In this document: in pieces, positions 13,970 to 17,055 of the stretch
Layout: every line of letters begins with the position of its first letter
Position numbering within the stretch: position 1 is the stretch's first letter
NCBI GenBank assembly: GCA_003552765.1
Contig: PUOI01000563.1
Span: forward strand, 1-17,055
Direction: 5' to 3'
Length of the DNA: 17,055 bases
Origin: Candidatus Hydrogenedentota bacterium
GTDB taxonomy: Bacteria; Hydrogenedentota; Hydrogenedentia; Hydrogenedentales; SLHB01
The notes under the pieces: model-generated
The model's database searches: none
What the model was told of the DNA's origin: nothing
The model's input: the letters and a program-made list of their open reading frames with translations, nothing else
Program-made: the position numbers and the translations under genes

Positions 13970-15718
13970 GAACAGTCCTCCAGCAGTGAGCGCCGCGATC
14001 GCCAGCGCAAGGAAAGCCTTGGGATAGACGAATGCCGGCGTCACGGCCGCGCCCATGCCGCGTGCGGCGGTCAGCGCGGCTTGGTGATTGAGCAAGAAAT
14101 CCGAAACCGCCGGTCCAGCGTGGTAATACAAGTCCGCCAAGGCCACTCCGGCAGCCGACCGCATAAGGTAGCCGTCCCGGAAGTTCCGCAACGAGCCAAC
14201 CACCAAGGCATCGTCGTCGTCATCATCTTCGTCGTCATCGTCAATATCAATGTCGTCAAAGATAAGAAGCGACGGACACGTATCCGACGGATCGCCAAAC
14301 ATCGGCTTATCCATCGGCAACATGCTCTCCAAGCTCTTCTCGGTGCTAGCGCTCACGACTTTGTTGCGTTCGCGGTTGAAATACAAAGGCGTGCCGCGGT
14401 TAACTTCGTCAATCCCGAAAAGATTGTCGCCATCCCGGAAGATTTCCGACTGGAACAACGTATCGTAGTCATAGTCCCAGTCCAAGGGTTCGCCGCCCAG
14501 CCCGAAATCAAAGCTACGCAAGGAATCAAAGGCTTCCGGCGGATCTCCATGAGGCGTCGTAAACTCGTTCAAAGCCTGCATCGATACCGTATAGGTCGGT
14601 GTGAAGGCTTGTCCGTCCTCCGTGTAAAGCTCCTTCGCCAACCCCTGCAAACGGAAAGCGCCCCTCATATGGTTTTGATACTGGTAGAGGCCGGTAAGCG
14701 TGCTCGTGAATGGTATGCGGTCCGTGGAGGGATCGTTGTCGTGGTCCACCCACGCAATCACATGACCACCCTGTATCGGCCGCGTGGGCACTCCCCGCGC
14801 GCCGAGCGTTCGCGCTTCATGGCGAATCGTGAAGAACGTATCGTCAATCTGCTGACTGTCCCTGGGGTACATGAACGAGATCGCGGCCGCATCGCTGGGC
14901 GCCAGCCGGCGGCCCCCGCCCACGATGTCCCCGTCCTCGTCCTCGACCCGGAACACATACGGGTACATGATCGGCGTTACCTGGGTGGGCACCAGCTCGC
15001 CCGTGGCCGGATCCGGCCAGATAAGCTCGGGTTCCTCCACGCCGAACAACGCTACCAGCCCCTCTTCCTCGTCCACCACGGTCTCAATATCATAGGAGAA
15101 ATGAGACATCGGCGAGTGGCCCAGACCAAGTAAGTGGCCGATTTCGTGCGCAACCGTGCTCTTGAGATCCCCGATGGGGTCCTCACCCCGATGCGTGGGG
15201 CCTTCAATGATCATATCGCATTGAAAAATCTCGCCCCCGGAAACGGGAAACCCTATTCCATCGGGCTGCAACTCCAGATACGTGTCCTCCAGGGCCACAT
15301 AAAGGATGGCGACTCCAGCTATGCCCCCGGGGATCTCAATGCCGCCAACCTGAGGGTCGTCCGGGGTCTGCACGAAAAGGACATTGCGGCCGTCCAGCAC
15401 TCCGGGAGCCATGGGATCGGGCAGATTCTGCCTGAACCGGAACTGGACAAACGATGTGGGAACGTTCTCCCAAAGGGCGAACGCCTCGCGCAACGTATCC
15501 CTTTCCTCCGGCGTCCATCCCCAGTCGCCCGTCTCGAAATGGATGGGTATGCCGCCTTCACCCAACACGACCCTATTGGGCCACTTCGCGAGCACCTTCC
15601 TGCCATCCGGCGTAAACCCGCCAAAAGGGTAGACGGCCGCTGCCTGTTGCGCGCCAAAACACGCCAGCAGGATGATCGCTCCTGCCAGGACACTCATGCG
15701 TCTAAGCGGTAAACTCAC
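13361..15718 (-). CDS. Matrixin-like zinc metalloprotease, C-terminally anchored, fused to a second exported domain
   Basis: A predicted exported protease of 785 aa. Signal peptide about 1-28. The matrixin-like catalytic domain spans about 45-285 with zinc motif HEIGHLLGLGH (191-201) and a Met-turn PIMYPYV (249-255). A region of no recognised fold follows (290-480). Then comes a C-terminal anchor: Asp-rich tract (488-503), LRNFRDGYLMRSAAG (510-524) homologous to the CFI-box anchor of the upstream gene, a membrane helix (about 564-583) and basic KGARRR. The frame continues into a second hydrophobic helix with an exported-signal look (about 592-613, AQPAFGH) and a domain (616-785) beginning with VDRSDDIITGTVVAVES and containing FEPGEEVLLFL. 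The GTG at 15718 has AAGGAG 8 nt upstream. An ATG at 15697 is an alternative. The protease may digest extracellular protein; its target is unknown. Confidence 0.88.
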   Translation of the reverse strand: MSLPLRRMSVLAGAIILLACFGAQQAAAVYPFGGFTPDGRKVLAKWPNRVVLGEGGIPIHFETGDWGWTPEERDTLREAFALWENVPTSFVQFRFRQNLPDPMAPGVLDGRNVLFVQTPDDPQVGGIEIPGGIAGVAILYVALEDTYLELQPDGIGFPVSGGEIFQCDMIIEGPTHRGEDPIGDLKSTVAHEIGHLLGLGHSPMSHFSYDIETVVDEEEGLVALFGVEEPELIWPDPATGELVPTQVTPIMYPYVFRVEDEDGDIVGGGRRLAPSDAAAISFMYPRDSQQIDDTFFTIRHEARTLGARGVPTRPIQGGHVIAWVDHDNDPSTDRIPFTSTLTGLYQYQNHMRGAFRLQGLAKELYTEDGQAFTPTYTVSMQALNEFTTPHGDPPEAFDSLRSFDFGLGGEPLDWDYDYDTLFQSEIFRDGDNLFGIDEVNRGTPLYFNRERNKVVSASTEKSLESMLPMDKPMFGDPSDTCPSLLIFDDIDIDDDDEDDDDDDALVVGSLRNFRDGYLMRSAAGVALADLYYHAGPAVSDFLLNHQAALTAARGMGAAVTPAFVYPKAFLALAIAALTAGGLFMVKGARRRVAYGAAAVVLLTVALGFAAQPAFGHQFQLNLSQAVDRSDDIITGTVVAVESYWNEQQQIVTDVTVEVDETIKGRKNSESYTHFTMMGGQVGSIAAHVTHMPTFEPGEEVLLFLQNSTRGNGHVVVAGKDGKGQIVEDEETGEKTLRGGHILRDLARTLSETKESEGERRAASQLKLDEALDYLHALVDERKNNR
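13977..13981 (-). promoter_or_regulatory. Internal Shine-Dalgarno GGAGG inside the metalloprotease gene
   Basis: GGAGG on the minus strand sits 7 nt before the in-frame ATG at 13969, an ideal spacing. It is as good as or better than the sites of most genes in the window. It also encodes part of Ala-Gly-Gly-Leu-Phe in the membrane helix, so it could arise by chance from Gly codons. Confidence 0.4.
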
Positions 15719-15759
15719 CGTACATGCTCCTTATTCTTGAGACCACCCTTGGTTCTCCG

Positions 15760-15791
15760 CGTCCAATGGCGCCGGACGGCGCCATTGGACG
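15760..15791. repeat. Perfect 14-bp inverted repeat between the two exported-protein genes
   Basis: CGTCCAATGGCGCC (15760-15773) and GGCGCCATTGGACG (15778-15791) pair completely around a 4-nt loop, GGAC. On the minus strand it lies 23 nt after the stop at 15814 and 42 nt before the metalloprotease start. No T-run follows, so it is not a classic terminator. It may stabilise the 3' end of the upstream message, partly terminate, or be an intergenic palindrome. Confidence 0.75.
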
Positions 15792-15813
15792 GCCCTCCCC
15801 CCGGGGACGGTTA

Positions 15814-17055
15814 TTATCGCACGCCTTCCCATAGGCTTTTCGGCTCACGCCGTTTCCAGAAGATACAGGCGCCAGCCACCGCCAGGATTACCCCTAGCAA
15901 CAGCAGACTCATTCCGGGGTAGGTCAATACCCACGCCAGCGGAGTAAGCACGGCCCGCGCCACGGCCGCGGCCACGGGTTGCCCGGCGACGAATTCGGCC
16001 ACGGGAGGACTCATGCTGTAGTAGGCTTCCACCAGCGCCGTGCCCGCCGCGGACTTCAGCAACACGCCGTCGCGGAAGGCCCGGAAGCTGTCCAGGCGTT
16101 CCTCGAGCGGGGAGCCATATGCGGCCGTCGCCACGAAGCACGCGCGCCACGCCACGTCCGCCTCGCTCAGGAACTCGAACGCTTGACCCGCCGTGACGTG
16201 TTCTCCAGTGGGCTGATTAACCACCCGCATGTCCAGCCAGCCCGTCCGCGGAAGCCCGCCCACGGGCATGTCCACGTCTATGCGGGTTTCCGTGGAGTCG
16301 GTGACCCGCAGCCTGGTCGAAACCGGCGTGGCGCCCTCCCCGGTCTCCAAGAAGACCAGCGGATCATCGAAGTTCTCGCCGAACACGGTGATGGGAAAGT
16401 CGCCTCTACCGCCACGATCCGGCGAAACGTTGGTAATCTTTGGCTTTGACGCGTCGGGATCATCGGGATCCACGGCAACGAGCGTGAAGAGATCGTCCCG
16501 CGAGTGTTGACTGCGCGTGTCGGGGTTGCGCACGGTTAGGACGATCGGTTCGCTGTCGAACTCCGTCCCACCGGGGATGCGCGCCGTGATCTCTTCATCG
16601 TCCGCGGTGCGAATGCTCAGGTCGAGCCCATCCAAGGTCACTTCGGGCGATTCTCCAAAGCCGGAGCCAAAGATGCTGAGATCTTGCCCTTCATCGGGGA
16701 TGATTTCCCGCAATCGTGTTGGGGAGACCGCATCAATGAAGACTTCTCCCAGTTCGTCCGGATCGGGAGCCTCAACCCCCTGAAGCACACCCGTCTGCTG
16801 CTGATGATAGGGGTGCGTGCGGATCCAGTTAAATCCGCTGCGATCCGGCGGCTCCTGGAACATGGTAACGAAGCCCAGCGCCCGGGAACCCCACGGGAAT
16901 TCGCGGAACTTGTTCCGCTCGTCCACGGGTCCTCTAGGAGGCGGCGGGAAGATGTGGGAATCCGGTTCGGTCGGCGTCGCTTGCCCCCACGACACAATGC
17001 CGCCGGAGAATTGGACGTTCTCGTCCATCTCCTCGGAGGTGCGAATCACCACGAA
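15814..17055 (-). CDS. Exported IPT/TIG-domain protein with CFI-box C-terminal anchor (5' end outside window)
   Basis: The frame is open to the window edge, so the true start and any signal peptide are missing. The GTG near 17052 is not a credible start. Counting from there, the first 100 residues match no family I recognise. Two IPT/TIG-like beta-sandwich domains follow (about 105-193 and 203-296; ITNVSPDRGGRGDFPITVFG is typical). The C-terminus is a canonical CFI-box anchor: CFVATAAYGSPLE (305-317), FRAFRDGVLLKSAAG (323-337), AYYSMSPPVAEF (343-354), a membrane helix (381-399) and a basic end. TIG domains often mediate binding of surfaces or polymers. The protein is probably displayed or released at the cell surface. 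It precedes the metalloprotease by 95 nt and the two may share a transcript. Confidence 0.85.
   Translation of the reverse strand, partial: FVVIRTSEEMDENVQFSGGIVSWGQATPTEPDSHIFPPPPRGPVDERNKFREFPWGSRALGFVTMFQEPPDRSGFNWIRTHPYHQQQTGVLQGVEAPDPDELGEVFIDAVSPTRLREIIPDEGQDLSIFGSGFGESPEVTLDGLDLSIRTADDEEITARIPGGTEFDSEPIVLTVRNPDTRSQHSRDDLFTLVAVDPDDPDASKPKITNVSPDRGGRGDFPITVFGENFDDPLVFLETGEGATPVSTRLRVTDSTETRIDVDMPVGGLPRTGWLDMRVVNQPTGEHVTAGQAFEFLSEADVAWRACFVATAAYGSPLEERLDSFRAFRDGVLLKSAAGTALVEAYYSMSPPVAEFVAGQPVAAAVARAVLTPLAWVLTYPGMSLLLLGVILAVAGACIFWKRREPKSLWEGVR

Overview
This window comes from a GC-rich diderm (Gram-negative-type) bacterium. Every protein-coding gene I can support lies on the minus strand, so the transcription order runs from high to low coordinates. 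The source is probably an environmental, uncultivated-type lineage. Two features point that way: the CFI-box C-terminal anchors at the right-hand end, and the dense palindromic intergenic repeats at the left-hand end. I associate this combination with PVC-like, Hydrogenedentes-like or deltaproteobacterial-type genomes, but nothing here is a decisive taxonomic marker.

Right-hand region (17055 to 13296). The first gene is cut by the window edge. It encodes an exported protein with two IPT/TIG-like beta-sandwich domains and a textbook CFI-box C-terminal anchor. After a 14-bp perfect hairpin comes a GTG-started matrixin-like zinc metalloprotease (HEIGHLLGLGH) with a homologous but degenerate C-terminal anchor, whose Cys/Ala/Thr-rich box is replaced by an acidic Asp tract. 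The reading frame does not stop after the anchor. It runs directly into what looks like a second signal peptide and a second exported domain, and a perfect GGAGG lies 7 nt before the internal ATG. The transcript ends at a good intrinsic terminator (13331 to 13296).

Control region (13295 to 12835). About 460 bp hold a candidate promoter, a 5+5 bp palindrome, a 19-bp tandem duplication and possibly a 41-codon leader ORF whose stop overlaps the start of gspC.

Central region (12834 to 528). This is a complete, canonically ordered type II secretion operon, gspC-D-E-F-G-H-I-J-K-L-M. Spacing is tight and there are two ATGA overlaps (H/I and K/L). GspC and GspD form the periplasmic connector and outer-membrane secretin. 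GspE, F, L and M form the motor and inner-membrane platform. GspG is the major pseudopilin, and H, I, J and K are the minor pseudopilins. No prepilin peptidase (GspO), GspN or pilotin gene is in the window. GspE begins with a tandem 24+5+24 residue pattern resembling the MshEN cyclic-di-GMP receptor. GspH carries a methionine-rich, acidic insertion and GspJ a disordered tail.

Left-hand region (527 to 1). This is non-coding and packed with palindromes: a 260-bp cluster of hairpins with an inverted-copy layout, a 13-bp inverted-repeat pair and another palindromic element.

The two anchored exported proteins beside a full T2SS suggest a working hypothesis. They may be T2SS substrates that are later processed and retained through their C-terminal anchor, analogous to GlyGly-CTERM/rhombosortase substrates. 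This is inference from proximity and architecture only.
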